A stretch of DNA of 64,000 bases from Veronia pacifica (GTDB lineage Bacteria > Pseudomonadota > Gammaproteobacteria > Enterobacterales > Vibrionaceae): contig NZ_LYBM01000020.1 in assembly GCF_001707825.1 (NCBI RefSeq), forward strand, positions 22,474 to 86,473. Reading direction: 5' to 3'. Of this stretch, positions 1 through 8,327 are shown piece by piece (within the stretch, counting starts at the first letter, position 1; each line of letters starts with the position of its first letter). Under the pieces are notes generated by a model that saw only the letters and a program-made list of their open reading frames with translations, searched no databases and was not told where the DNA came from. Position numbers and translations under genes: made by a program.

Positions 1-787
1 TATTGCTGGCGACCAAACAAGTAAATAATGCGCAAAATATTCGTTAAAGCTCAGTAGATGATTATCCAACGTTCTGGAGCTGAAAACGGGCTCTGCAGGT
101 TGATTAAGCACTTTCTGTAGCCAAGAGCGACGCTGTTTTTTTGGCAAGAAAGGCTCTCTGCCATAAAGAGGCAGAGCTGAGTCAATTTGACGACAAGAAG
201 AAAAGGGGGCATCCTCAAAAGGTTGGTCATAAAGGCCCAGCAACTTTATCGTTTCGCGTATGGTCCACATCAAAGGCCCGCTGACATCATCGGCATAAAT
301 TTGGTCACCTGACATAATCAGCAATTCGGCTCGCTCTGAGGCATCCACTTCCTGATGATGTTGGTCGAGTGTCACAAGCGCATCTTTACAATTATGATGT
401 GGATGACGGCAAGAGCCGTGCGCTATTTTGTGTGTTTTTGATGGAATAAAGAAAACGGGTCGTGTCTCCCCGGGATAAAGTGCCCCATCGATGTTGTCGA
501 ACACTGACCCCGTAGACGTTTCAATATCATAATTAAGTTCTGTATCGAGAGGGAAACCCGACGAGCAGGACAGTGTTTTCATCAGAACAAATGCGTGTTC
601 ACCGACCTGTTGGGTGTCCTCTATGGTTAGATTTGCGTTTCAATGGGGAGGGCGAGAGCTTGTGACAGATTTGCACTTTACCCTGAATGGCTTCAGTGAC
701 TACTGCCCATATCACGACTGTATCTGCGGTGACTCGCCGTAACATAGGGCCCGCAACAAAAAGCGGTAACTGATTCGTTTCCAACAC
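1..787 (-). pseudogene. PhoD-like metallophosphatase, frameshifted and cut by window edge
   Basis: On the minus strand a GTG at 787 opens a frame (LPLFVAGPMLRRVTADTVV) that stops at 599-601. The same protein continues in the next frame (from about IEDTQQVGEHAFV) without a stop to base 1. The continuation has PhoD-family hallmarks: a GSCRHP segment and the metal-binding SGDQIYADD motif. Removing one A from the CAAAT run near 632-640 joins the frames smoothly, so one extra base is the likely lesion. Function would be extracytoplasmic or cytoplasmic phosphodiester/phosphomonoester hydrolysis. It may be a real pseudogene or a base-calling error. The C-terminal half lies outside the window. Confidence 0.7.
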
Positions 788-871
788 TAATTTCCAACTG
801 ACATACTTCTTTCTATACTTTAGCCTGTGAAAATTTCCTCGTACACAGGCATTTGCACGTTACTGCTCACA

Positions 872-1546
872 TTATGGGGTTTGATGGGCGGCTGTTCTGG
901 ATAGCCTGGCTGTGTCGTCTATGAATCCATTTTTTCTGGCACGTTCTAGCCAAAGTTCTGCAACCTGATTTTCACCGATATCTTTCAGCGTTTCGATAAG
1001 CTGAATTTGAGCTGTTGGGTGCTCTTTTTGGGCAGCCATCGTCAGATAAAACAGTGCTTTTTCGGTATTTTTAGGTACTAAATGTCCCTGGAGAAAGAGT
1101 CTACCCAGTGCGTATTGCTCAACTTGACTATCGCATGAAGCCAATTCCACAATCCATTTCAATTCATCGTACTCAAGACTGATGGGAGAGTGTTTTACAG
1201 GACTGTCCTCAGCATTAATCGAGCCGCCAATGGAGGAACAATATTCAAGGTACAGGCTCGATAGCCTAAATACACTCGGGTCTTCAAGCCCACGGGTAAA
1301 ATATGGCGTAGCGTGTTTGCATGTTTCATTGTGAAGAGTATGACTTCGCAAGACCTTCCAGCCTTCGAAAAACTGGCTCGTCAGAAAAGGTAAGGGGTAA
1401 GAACTTACAGTTGGACAACTGGCAGATGAAGTCGCGTCTGACGGTAATGAAAAGTGAGTGAGTGTTTGGTCTGTTGTGGAATTCTCGGTACATCCATTTA
1501 GCGTTATCAAGATAGTGGGTAATAAAATCAACACAAAGCGCAACAT
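872..1546 (-). CDS. Sel1-repeat lipoprotein, function unknown
   Basis: About 224 residues. The N terminus is a lipoprotein signal ending in the lipobox TLNGC, so the mature protein should be lipid-anchored. The C-terminal third has Sel1/TPR-type helical repeats (ALGRLFLQGHLVPKN then ALFYLTMAAQ and AELWLERARKNG), usually a protein-interaction scaffold. The ATG at 1546 is chosen over the TTG one codon upstream because AAGGAGAGG lies 5 to 12 bases before it. It stands alone, 84 bases from the broken phosphatase gene and in the same orientation. No specific partner can be named. Confidence 0.75.
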   Translation of the reverse strand: MLRFVLILLPTILITLNGCTENSTTDQTLTHFSLPSDATSSASCPTVSSYPLPFLTSQFFEGWKVLRSHTLHNETCKHATPYFTRGLEDPSVFRLSSLYLEYCSSIGGSINAEDSPVKHSPISLEYDELKWIVELASCDSQVEQYALGRLFLQGHLVPKNTEKALFYLTMAAQKEHPTAQIQLIETLKDIGENQVAELWLERARKNGFIDDTARLSRTAAHQTP

Positions 1547-2051
1547 CAAAACCTCTCCTTGGTTCTATGCTCTGGTATTCAACTTGACGGTAAAGTGTCG
1601 ATAGAAAAACGGCCGGAGGAACTAATAACATCACGGCACGGTGTAATCGCTTCCACCCGGTGTGTTTTCATACGTCACTGATACTTAGATTGTTAGAATA
1701 ATCAAACAGATTATAGATAACCAAACGGTCTAGAAACGTCACAAATATAGGAATTAAAAAGGAGAGTTGTACTGATGACCTTTAAGTGGGCTTTTTTTCT
1801 TTATGAATGTAAGTGTCCATCTTAATGGATAAATCGACACGCTTTTACATCCTTTCGCTGATTTACCTCCTTTCTGTATCTAATTCCTCCCTCGACATGA
1901 ATCTGTAGAAGTTGTCGGCTGTTACCTTTACGATATAGGCGGTTTCTGTCGCGTCACGAAACGTTGGTCATAACTTGAATCATTGTTTTTGGCTTAACGT
2001 GATTGAGCGGATCACCCGGGTATGTCTTAGCGTCTTATAAAGGAATAAAAA
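1547..2051. other. Intergenic region with one micro-ORF
   Basis: Divergent promoter space between the Sel1 lipoprotein and the hydrolase. The only coding hint is a 16-codon frame (ATG 1775, TAA 1823-1825; MTFKWAFFLYECKCPS) preceded by AAAAAGGAGAG with about 9 bases of spacing. No terminator or RNA gene was recognised. The 3 prime part (AAAGGAATAAAAA) is the ribosome binding site of the hydrolase. Confidence 0.4.
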
Positions 2052-2825
2052 ATGACAAAAGAGAAGCACATTGTCTTAATTCATGGTACTTGGGGACACG
2101 GATCTGATTGGGATGAAATGGTTCCGGAGCTTGAAATCCGGGGATATACGGTTCACGCACCCAGTTTGAGATACCATGATTTGCCTCTACTCGAGGGAGC
2201 TATGGTCATGGGAACTGTCAGTCTGAATGACTACGTCTCAGACTTGGTCGACTTTGTGGAATCTCTGGATAGCCCGCCAATTATTGTCGGTCTTTCGATG
2301 GGTGGGTTGCTTGCACAACTTGTCGCTGCCAGAACAGCGCATAAAGCGGTTGTTTTATTTTCGCCTGCACCTGCAGCAGGTATATATGGCCTTTACCCCA
2401 ATACTGTGAAAATGTTCTACAAATATTTCTTACGCTGGGGTTTTTGGAAAAAACCTATGTATCCAAGCTGGCCTGAATTTAGAACAGGCGTGCTGAATGA
2501 AAAAAGTGAGGAAGACGCCAAAAAGTTTTTTACCTCTCTGACTGTTGAGTCTGGCCGAGCATACGCTGAAATGGCCTTTTGGATGTTTGATCGCAATAAG
2601 TCGGCGTTTGTTGACGTTGATAAAATATCAACGCCCGTTCTTATTTTTTCAGGCAGTAAAGATAAGACAGTTTCACCGAACATAGCCAAGGCAACTGCAA
2701 AAAGATACAGAGGTTCAGTTCATATAGAACTGCCTGAGTCTGATCATGTGATGATTCTTGGTAAAGAGTTGCCAAGTGTGATGAAGCAATTTGATGTGTG
2801 GGCAGAGGAGCGGGTCTATAAATGA
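2052..2825 (+). CDS. Alpha/beta-hydrolase fold protein
   Basis: 257 residues, the usual size for a single-domain alpha/beta hydrolase. Seen: oxyanion segment LIHGTWGHGSDW, nucleophile elbow GLSMGG (Ser near residue 83), the acid-bearing strand with GSKDKTVSP, and the C-terminal His in SDHVMIL. No signal peptide, so cytoplasmic. The start has AAAGGA 7 bases upstream. Followed by a strong hairpin at 2850-2870 and convergent with the MTHFR-like gene. It resembles lysophospholipase or carboxylesterase-type hydrolases; the substrate cannot be told. Confidence 0.85.
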   Translation: MTKEKHIVLIHGTWGHGSDWDEMVPELEIRGYTVHAPSLRYHDLPLLEGAMVMGTVSLNDYVSDLVDFVESLDSPPIIVGLSMGGLLAQLVAARTAHKAVVLFSPAPAAGIYGLYPNTVKMFYKYFLRWGFWKKPMYPSWPEFRTGVLNEKSEEDAKKFFTSLTVESGRAYAEMAFWMFDRNKSAFVDVDKISTPVLIFSGSKDKTVSPNIAKATAKRYRGSVHIELPESDHVMILGKELPSVMKQFDVWAEERVYK

Positions 2826-2849
2826 GAATAGTCGCGAGAGCGCACAGAG

Positions 2850-2873
2850 AGCGGGGACGAGTGCCCCGCTTTT
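2850..2873 (+). terminator. Intrinsic terminator after the hydrolase
   Basis: Perfect 7-bp stem AGCGGGG / CCCCGCT with a 7-base loop, then a short T run. It ends the upstream plus-strand gene and may also serve the convergent gene at 2887. Confidence 0.7.
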
Positions 2874-2886
2874 CAGTTGATGATCA

Positions 2887-3846
2887 TTAGCTGGCAAGCA
2901 GCTTTTCAGCAAGACTCAATTCCATTGTCGCTTTCAGCAAGCGATAAAGGTTGATTGAAGCGTCGATTTCTTCTTTTCTATTTGTCAGGCTCTCTATGTT
3001 CAGCCCAAGCGGGACATTGAGAGATGCACAGCTCTGTAAAATGAGGTTGAGGTTTTCTCGGCATATTCTCACCGATTCATTAAGTGGATTTTCTGCGTCC
3101 AATATTCTCCACTTTGTGGCCTCCGGAACAGAAATACCGAGCCACTCCATAAACTCCAGTGTCTTTTCACTGCCACATGGTGTGAACGTAAGGATGATCC
3201 TACCCGGCTCAATGCCTTCCTGACGACAAGTTCGAGCGTAACTGGTGATCAGGTTCACTGTTGCTTGAGCATCATAAACTGCCTGCGAAATATAAAACTC
3301 ACACCCCTGTTCTGTTTTTTTCATTAGACGCTGATGCTCATTGCGCTTTGACGAATGCCGCTCAGCAATAGTCACTCCACCCAGGAAAAAATCTTGTTGG
3401 TGCTTTTCGAGTACTTTATAGGCATCAGAGAGACTGAGTTTAATATCTCCTTCGGAGGAAGGGCTCCCAACCAGCACGAGGTTATCTAGTTGGTAGATTT
3501 CCTTCGTTTCACTCAGCCAATCAATGAACTCTTGTTCACCGCGTTGCGCGACGCTTTTATACGTGATCACATCCTGTTTTGAGATGTGTTTAACCAGTTG
3601 GCTATATTCTCTTGGGTCAACAGTGTGCTTGAAAGGAAAAGGTCTTGGTGCGGCTGTGCGGCTGCTTTCGTCCTGAATGTCATAAACGACGACGCCATCG
3701 TATTCAATTTCATGAAGCCGGTTAAGAAGCTTTTGGGCAATTTCAGCAATCTTTGCTTTATCTGTGCCCTTTTTAGGCGGCGTAGTACCAATTAAGTAAA
3801 CCCCCTGCGCAGGATCCTCAATTTTTTCTTTAAGTGATAAAGCCAT
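2887..3846 (-). CDS. Methylenetetrahydrofolate reductase-like TIM-barrel protein
   Basis: 319 residues. The middle has the MTHFR-type segments LVLVGSPSS, GGVTIAERHSS and the signature-like EHQRLMKKTEQGCEFYISQ, followed by ILTFTPCGS. True MetF proteins are of similar length but carry different N-terminal motifs, so this is best called an MTHFR-superfamily protein rather than MetF. The likely role is in one-carbon or flavin-dependent chemistry, cytoplasmic. No other folate or methionine genes are adjacent. The ATG at 3846 has only a weak GGAC upstream. Confidence 0.7.
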   Translation of the reverse strand: MALSLKEKIEDPAQGVYLIGTTPPKKGTDKAKIAEIAQKLLNRLHEIEYDGVVVYDIQDESSRTAAPRPFPFKHTVDPREYSQLVKHISKQDVITYKSVAQRGEQEFIDWLSETKEIYQLDNLVLVGSPSSEGDIKLSLSDAYKVLEKHQQDFFLGGVTIAERHSSKRNEHQRLMKKTEQGCEFYISQAVYDAQATVNLITSYARTCRQEGIEPGRIILTFTPCGSEKTLEFMEWLGISVPEATKWRILDAENPLNESVRICRENLNLILQSCASLNVPLGLNIESLTNRKEEIDASINLYRLLKATMELSLAEKLLAS

Positions 3847-4208
3847 ATCGTAACGTCCAACTGTTAACTCTTACTGATTTTCACTATAACAGCCATTTAG
3901 ACGTCCAGATAGCCCATTATGATGAAAAAAATTCATAATCATACAAACTTTAACTGAAATTGAGTAATCTTTGCAGGTTATGTTTGGTTAAAATGACATC
4001 AATCGTTTCTTTATGAAAAATTAATTTCATTTAAATAAAAAATAAAATATCTGTAACTCACAAACATACGTTTATTAATGGAACCTAATCAGAAGACAGA
4101 GCACCTAAAAGAGGTTAAATCTTTAGTTAGGCGTTTGATAGCCATCATGACTCTCTCAGGGGTGAGGGTAGTAGCTGTTAAACCGATGAAAGTATGGAAG
4201 GAAATATT
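3847..4208. other. AT-rich intergenic region
   Basis: Divergent promoter space. No terminator, RNA or convincing gene seen. Just before the next gene an 8-codon frame (MKVWKEIL, ATG 4186) ends in a TGA that overlaps the ATG at 4209, but it lacks a ribosome binding site of its own. Confidence 0.4.
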
Positions 4209-4400
4209 ATGAATCAGACTCAAGAACTGAAATCAACGCTTATACAGCTACAATCACAGATCAATCAGCTGAGCGCAAAAGACAAGGCGGTATATGATAA
4301 GTCAAAGCAAGACCTTGATATTCTTGTCAAGAATAATGGTCAGTATGCGATTGCCGCCGTCTGTGTAAAAGCGGTTGAGTTGCAGTTATCACACGGCTGA
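4209..4400 (+). CDS. Small hypothetical protein
   Basis: 63 residues, no signal peptide or membrane segment, predicted mostly helical with Gln/Lys/Asp-rich heptad-like spacing (LKSTLIQLQSQINQLSAKDK). An in-frame ATG at 4194 would add five residues, but the bases it covers include the AAGGAAATATT ribosome binding site of ATG 4209, so the shorter form is preferred. Family not recognised; a short helical cytoplasmic protein is all that can be said. Confidence 0.55.
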   Translation: MNQTQELKSTLIQLQSQINQLSAKDKAVYDKSKQDLDILVKNNGQYAIAAVCVKAVELQLSHG

Positions 4401-4651
4401 TAGTCTTACCATTGCCCTAACAATATATTCAATGTAACCGTAATCTGCTTCCTGCTGGTGTGTCTGCCAGATTTTGATTTGGAGATGCGGTTATTTTCTT
4501 TATTACATATCCTGCCAACACATTTTTTAGACCTCTCTCACCTTTTTTACCGCCCCAAACCCTTAAATTCTGGTAGTTTGGCGTCGAAGTATAATATTTT
4601 CTTAATATTGAGCCCGTAAGCTGGCGACCATCATCAGAATGTCATTTATTT

Positions 4652-4993
4652 TTGTCCTATCAGCACCTACAGAGAACAACGAACTTGCTAAGACCGCGAT
4701 CTAAAAATACGTCCAAAGTTCGATCCCTTCTCTACATCCTTCTTTGCACTGTCTTTGCAGTTCAGGTTTATATGGGCTCGCATCACCTCACTGAGCTCGA
4801 CCATCTGTCAAATACCCATGTTGAATGTCAGCTCTGTCACTTTAATAGTCTTGGTTTTAACGATGTCGATTGCATCAGCATTGGTATTGCCAAAGAAACA
4901 TATGAATATGTAAGGCAAGACCTTTCGTGTATCCCATTTTGTGACCTGCTTACTGCTTGTGCCCGCAGCCCACCTCTACAATATGTTGTCTGA
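4652..4993 (+). CDS. Small membrane protein preceding the zinc cluster (DUF2607-like)
   Basis: Up to 113 residues with one hydrophobic segment (SLLYILLCTVFAVQVYMG), then a His/Cys-containing segment (SHHLTELDHLSNTHVECQLC) and a conserved-looking ARSPP tail. In vibrios a comparable small protein sits directly upstream of zrgA; from memory this matches DUF2607, not verified. Metal-handling is inferred from the HH...CxxC pattern and context only. The start is uncertain: TTG 4652 has no Shine-Dalgarno, and no ATG is in frame before the membrane segment. Confidence 0.5.
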   Translation: MSYQHLQRTTNLLRPRSKNTSKVRSLLYILLCTVFAVQVYMGSHHLTELDHLSNTHVECQLCHFNSLGFNDVDCISIGIAKETYEYVRQDLSCIPFCDLLTACARSPPLQYVV

Positions 4994-5034
4994 AATTACT
5001 CGTATTTTTTTCACATTTGAGGTTTTAAATTGTT

Positions 5035-5739
5035 ATGAAATCAACCCTTTTACTGCTGCCTTCTTTGATTGGTCTGGCATTGAGCACAACAGCTTCAGCA
5101 GCTGAAAATGAACATCGTCATCACAAAGCACACAAACATGCCGAAGTATTGATGAATCTGATCCAGTCGGACTCATCCGTCATGATAGAGATCGAGGCAC
5201 CAGCGGATGACGTTGTTGGCTTTGAGCATCAGCCTAAAAACAAAAAGCAGCAAAAATTGATTGATGATGCTGTTGCTGTTTTGAATGACGCTAGCCGCAT
5301 TATAAGTTTCAACCCTGAAGCGCAGTGTTTGGTGAAAGAAGCGAGCATTAAGCATGGCTTTAATGATGGTCACGATGAGCATCATGACCATGACAAACAT
5401 GACCATGACAAGCACGACCATGACAAGCATGACCATGATAAGCATGACCATGACAAGCATGACCATGACAAGCATGACCATGACAAGCATGACCATGACA
5501 AACATGACCATGATAAGCACGACCATGATGCGCATCATGACGGTGAGCACAGTGACGAACATAGCGAGTTTATCGTCAGCTATTCATTCGAGTGCCAAAG
5601 CCCTGAGAAATTGAAAACACTATCGACCGAGTGGTTTTCAGTCTTTACATCCACGCGTGAAATTAAGCTGAAAGGTATCACTGATAAGGGGTCAACGACT
5701 GCAGAGCTCACCCCTGACAATACGTCAGTAAACCTTTAA
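5035..5739 (+). CDS. zrgA: ZrgA-like zinc-binding periplasmic protein (DUF2796) with His-Asp repeat
   Basis: 234 residues. It has a signal peptide (MKSTLLLLPSLIGLALS...ASA) followed by His-rich HRHHKAHKH. The centre is a tandem HDHDK repeat encoded by nine 15-bp DNA units plus a diverged tenth (5386-5535), then a DUF2796-type C-terminal domain (SEFIVSYSFECQSP). ZrgA of Vibrio is a zinc-regulated periplasmic protein needed for zinc uptake. The repeat probably binds Zn2+ and hands it to the ABC transporter encoded next. It is the first strong gene of an apparent operon with 5785-8279. A hairpin at 5749-5767 separates it from the ATPase gene. Confidence 0.8.
   Translation: MKSTLLLLPSLIGLALSTTASAAENEHRHHKAHKHAEVLMNLIQSDSSVMIEIEAPADDVVGFEHQPKNKKQQKLIDDAVAVLNDASRIISFNPEAQCLVKEASIKHGFNDGHDEHHDHDKHDHDKHDHDKHDHDKHDHDKHDHDKHDHDKHDHDKHDHDKHDHDAHHDGEHSDEHSEFIVSYSFECQSPEKLKTLSTEWFSVFTSTREIKLKGITDKGSTTAELTPDNTSVNL
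5386..5535 (+). repeat. 15-bp coding tandem repeat (HDHDK units)
   Basis: Nine near-identical units of GACCATGACAAGCAT with only synonymous changes (AAA/AAG, GAC/GAT, CAC/CAT), then a tenth unit altered to DHDAH. Such an array is expected to change copy number by slippage or recombination and so alter the length of the metal-binding tract. Confidence 0.95.
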
Positions 5740-5748
5740 ACAAGGGTA

Positions 5749-5767
5749 GGGGAGCCAATGGCTCCCC
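5749..5767 (+). promoter_or_regulatory. Intercistronic hairpin between zrgA and the ABC ATPase
   Basis: Perfect 8-bp stem GGGGAGCC / GGCTCCCC with loop AAT. The upstream ATG at 5758 lies in the loop and stem. No T run follows, so it looks more like an mRNA-processing or 3 prime-protecting element than a terminator. It could lower expression of the transporter genes relative to zrgA. Confidence 0.65.
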
Positions 5768-5784
5768 GAACTTTGGAGCAAATA

Positions 5785-6540
5785 ATGATAGAGATTAATA
5801 ATCTGACATATCGCTGGCCGGGGACCGACAAGCCTCAGCTGGACATTGAGCATCTGAGTGTCAGACAAGGCGAAAAGCTGTTTATTAGCGGTGAGAGTGG
5901 AAGTGGTAAGTCAACATTGCTTGGTCTGTTGGCTGGTATTTCTGTTCCAGATACCGGGACGATTACGATTGCTGATACCGAGTTGTCGTCGCTTTCTGCG
6001 TCAAAGCGAGACATTTTCCGAGCAGATCATGTTGGTATGATATTCCAACAGTTTAATCTTCTGCCTTACCTCAACGTGCTAGAGAACGTTCTGTTACCTT
6101 GTCACTTTTCTTCAGTCCGACGACAGCGTTTGACGACCGAAGCGAATCGAGCGGCAACGCTTCTTTTATCTGACTTGGGTTTATCACCAACATTGTTTAC
6201 TAAACCAGTAACGGCATTGAGTATTGGTCAGCAGCAGCGTGTTGCTGTTGCTCGGGCGTTGATGGGTAAACCAGAGTTAGTGATTGCAGATGAACCCACC
6301 TCTGCGTTGGATCAAAATGCACGTGATAAGTTTTTATCCTTACTGGTGAGCCAGTGTGAAGCAACAGGAAGCAGCTTGTTGTTTGTCAGCCATGACCAAA
6401 CACTAAAGTCGCATTTTGACCGAGAAGTCTGCTTGTCTGAGATTAACCGGGCCAAGTCTGTGAGTGATGATGAAGATACCCATGAGACTGGCGTTCTAGA
6501 TGCTGGTGTATCGGAGAGTAAAGAGAGGACTCGATCATGA
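5785..6540 (+). CDS. ABC transporter ATP-binding protein of the zinc cluster
   Basis: 251 residues from ATG 5785, preceded by TTTGGAGCAAATA. The first in-frame ATG (5758) sits inside a hairpin and is less likely. Walker A GESGSGKST, Q-loop FQQFNLLPYL, signature-like ALSIGQQQRVAVARAL, Walker B LVIADEPTSALD and H-loop SHD are all present, giving the MacB/LolD-type class that works with FtsX-like permeases. Stop overlaps the permease start (ATGA at 6537). It should energise the Zrg system. The zrg letter for this gene is not assigned here. Confidence 0.85.
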   Translation: MIEINNLTYRWPGTDKPQLDIEHLSVRQGEKLFISGESGSGKSTLLGLLAGISVPDTGTITIADTELSSLSASKRDIFRADHVGMIFQQFNLLPYLNVLENVLLPCHFSSVRRQRLTTEANRAATLLLSDLGLSPTLFTKPVTALSIGQQQRVAVARALMGKPELVIADEPTSALDQNARDKFLSLLVSQCEATGSSLLFVSHDQTLKSHFDREVCLSEINRAKSVSDDEDTHETGVLDAGVSESKERTRS

Positions 6541-7793
6541 TTGCCGTTGCGAATCTTGCGTGGAGAAGTGTTCTCAATAGAAAAAATACTGCTTTGCTCA
6601 CGATATTGACTGTGGCCGTGTCTGTGGTGTTGCTACTTGGCGTAGAGCGGGTAAGAGTGCAGGCGAAAGAGAGCTTTGCGAACACTATTTCAGGTACTGA
6701 CCTGATAATGGGAGCACGCTCAGGCAATATTAATCTTCTTCTCTATTCTGTATTCCATATCGGTAATGCGACAAATAATGTCGATTGGAAGACAGTGAAA
6801 GATATTGTCGGACAGCCTGCCGTTAAGTGGTACATACCGATATCCCTTGGTGATTCCCATCGAGGCTTCCGTGTGACTGGTACGACAACCACCTTTTTTG
6901 AACAATACCGTTACGGACGAAAACAACTGCTGAGTTTTCAACAGGGAAGAGAATTCGATGCCTTATCAGATGTTGTTATCGGTGCTGAAGTCGCCAGACA
7001 ACTCAACTATAAGCTGGGTGACAGTATTATCATTGCTCATGGACTGTCAGATCAGTCATTTACCCGCCATGATGATTCACCGTTTGAGATCTCAGGTATT
7101 CTAAATCCGACAGGTACACCTATTGATCGGGGAGTATTCGTTTCCCTTGCTGCGATTGATGCTATACACGAAGGATGGGAGACTGGGACGAAGCGAGCAA
7201 CGGGTGCGGCGTTTGCAAAAGATTATACCAATCATGAGCCTACAGCAGTGACCGCAGTCTTTATTGGCTTGAAATCCAGATTGCAGACGTTCAGTTTACA
7301 AAGACAAATCAACGAATACCGTTTTGAGCCGCTGTCAGCAATTATTCCCGGTCTGGTCCTTCGTGAACTCTGGTCGATGATGTCAGTAGCAGAAAAAACA
7401 CTTTTGGTTGTCTCTGGTTTCGTTGTTTTTGCGGGCCTTTTGGGCATGCTCTCCAGTCTTTTGACCAGCCTCAATGAGCGGCGTCGTGAAATGGCAATTT
7501 TACGTGCAGTAGGTGCGAGACCTCACCATATCTTTCTGTTACTCGTCAGTGAAGCCGGACTATTGACCTTTTGCGGGATCATCGTTGGAATCCTGATGCT
7601 TGCTGTTCTGCTATTATTTGGGGTGCCAATTCTCCATGCTCAATATGGGTTGGTGGTTGATGTGTGGCATATCACCGAGTATGAATTATCTATGTTGGCA
7701 ATTGTTCAAGCCGCAGGGATTTTAATTGGTTGTCTGCCTGCTCTCAGCGCTTATAGACAGTCGCTTTCCGATGGAATGACGATAAGGGTTTAA
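6537..7793 (+). CDS. FtsX/MacB-type ABC permease of the zinc cluster
   Basis: 418 residues. It has an N-terminal membrane segment (ALLTILTVAVSVVLLLG), a large periplasmic domain of about 230 residues, then three C-terminal membrane helices with the FtsX-family cytoplasmic link ERRREMAILRAVGARP. This topology matches MacB/LolC-type permeases that act on periplasmic protein partners rather than classic ZnuB importers. Four-base overlap with the ATPase gene indicates translational coupling. It probably works with ZrgA in zinc acquisition. Confidence 0.85.
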   Translation: MIAVANLAWRSVLNRKNTALLTILTVAVSVVLLLGVERVRVQAKESFANTISGTDLIMGARSGNINLLLYSVFHIGNATNNVDWKTVKDIVGQPAVKWYIPISLGDSHRGFRVTGTTTTFFEQYRYGRKQLLSFQQGREFDALSDVVIGAEVARQLNYKLGDSIIIAHGLSDQSFTRHDDSPFEISGILNPTGTPIDRGVFVSLAAIDAIHEGWETGTKRATGAAFAKDYTNHEPTAVTAVFIGLKSRLQTFSLQRQINEYRFEPLSAIIPGLVLRELWSMMSVAEKTLLVVSGFVVFAGLLGMLSSLLTSLNERRREMAILRAVGARPHHIFLLLVSEAGLLTFCGIIVGILMLAVLLLFGVPILHAQYGLVVDVWHITEYELSMLAIVQAAGILIGCLPALSAYRQSLSDGMTIRV

Positions 7794-7796
7794 GTC

Positions 7797-8279
7797 ATGA
7801 AAAAGTTTTTAAGCTGGGCTTTGCTTGGCATTGCGATGAATGTTAGTGCCGCGCCAGAGCTCTCTCTTAGTTGGGAAGATCTGGTTCCGGAATCAGAGAG
7901 ACTGCTTTACAGTGATCAGCCGATTATCAGTCACCAAGGCGAACCCATTCAAAGTCGTCTTGGCAAAGTTCGCAACGAACTGAACAATTCTTTTGTTGGT
8001 CTGAGTGGTTTTGTGATTCCGTTAGAGGGGGATGTAAACAGTATCACCGAATTCCTTCTCGTCCCGTTTATGGGAGCGTGCATTCACGTTCCGCCTCCCC
8101 CACCGAACCAAATTGTTTACGTGAAGTTTGATAAGGGCGTTCCTCCCAGTGAACTGTGGGATATTGTTTATGTTACGGGTAAGTTGCGTACTGTTGCTGT
8201 TGATACTGACGGAATACTGTCGGGTTACGTGCTCGAAGGAAAAGCAGTCAGACCTTATGATGATGCAATAGACGGCTAA
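7797..8279 (+). CDS. DUF3299 periplasmic protein of the zinc cluster
   Basis: 160 residues with a signal peptide (MKKFLSWALLGIAMNVSA). The DUF3299 core is clear: LSGFVIPLEGD, then FLLVPFMGACIHVPPPPPNQ. This Cys-His-Pro segment is typical of a family often encoded beside ABC permeases of this type. Starts 3 bases after the permease stop, so last gene of the operon, and is followed by the terminator at 8290-8311. Role in zinc acquisition is inferred from context; biochemical function unknown. Confidence 0.8.
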   Translation: MKKFLSWALLGIAMNVSAAPELSLSWEDLVPESERLLYSDQPIISHQGEPIQSRLGKVRNELNNSFVGLSGFVIPLEGDVNSITEFLLVPFMGACIHVPPPPPNQIVYVKFDKGVPPSELWDIVYVTGKLRTVAVDTDGILSGYVLEGKAVRPYDDAIDG

Positions 8280-8289
8280 ACGACTCTGA

Positions 8290-8311
8290 GCCCCGCTATA
8301 GTGAGCGGGGC
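8290..8311. terminator. Bidirectional terminator between zinc cluster and small Cys-rich gene
   Basis: Stem GCCCCGCT / AGCGGGGC with loop ATAGTG. It lies 10 bases after the DUF3299 stop on the plus strand and 17 bases after the stop of the minus-strand frame 8328-8453, so it can serve both. T runs are short on both sides. Confidence 0.7.
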
Positions 8312-8327
8312 TTGATAACGAACATAT

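Noticed and set aside
4593..4609. AATATT-TTCTT-AATATT upstream of the zinc cluster as a Zur box
   Set aside because: It lacks the GTTATA/TATAAC core of gamma-proteobacterial Zur sites and such AT repeats are common here.
4478..4619. 44-codon plus frame (MRLFSLLHILPTHF...) upstream of the DUF2607-like gene
   Set aside because: The GGAG directly abuts the ATG with no spacer, and composition is unlike the neighbours.
4712..4728. GTTCGATCCC resembling a tRNA T-arm
   Set aside because: It lies in a coding frame and no acceptor, D or anticodon arm can be built around it.
5386..5535. Short repeats that might suggest a CRISPR array
   Set aside because: Units are contiguous, 15 bp, in frame and coding, with no spacers and no cas genes.
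5173..5614. Open frames on both strands across the zrgA repeat (minus 5173-5562, plus 5354-5614)
   Set aside because: They are open only because the 15-bp repeat lacks stops in all phases; the translations are Met/Val/Thr runs without domain content.
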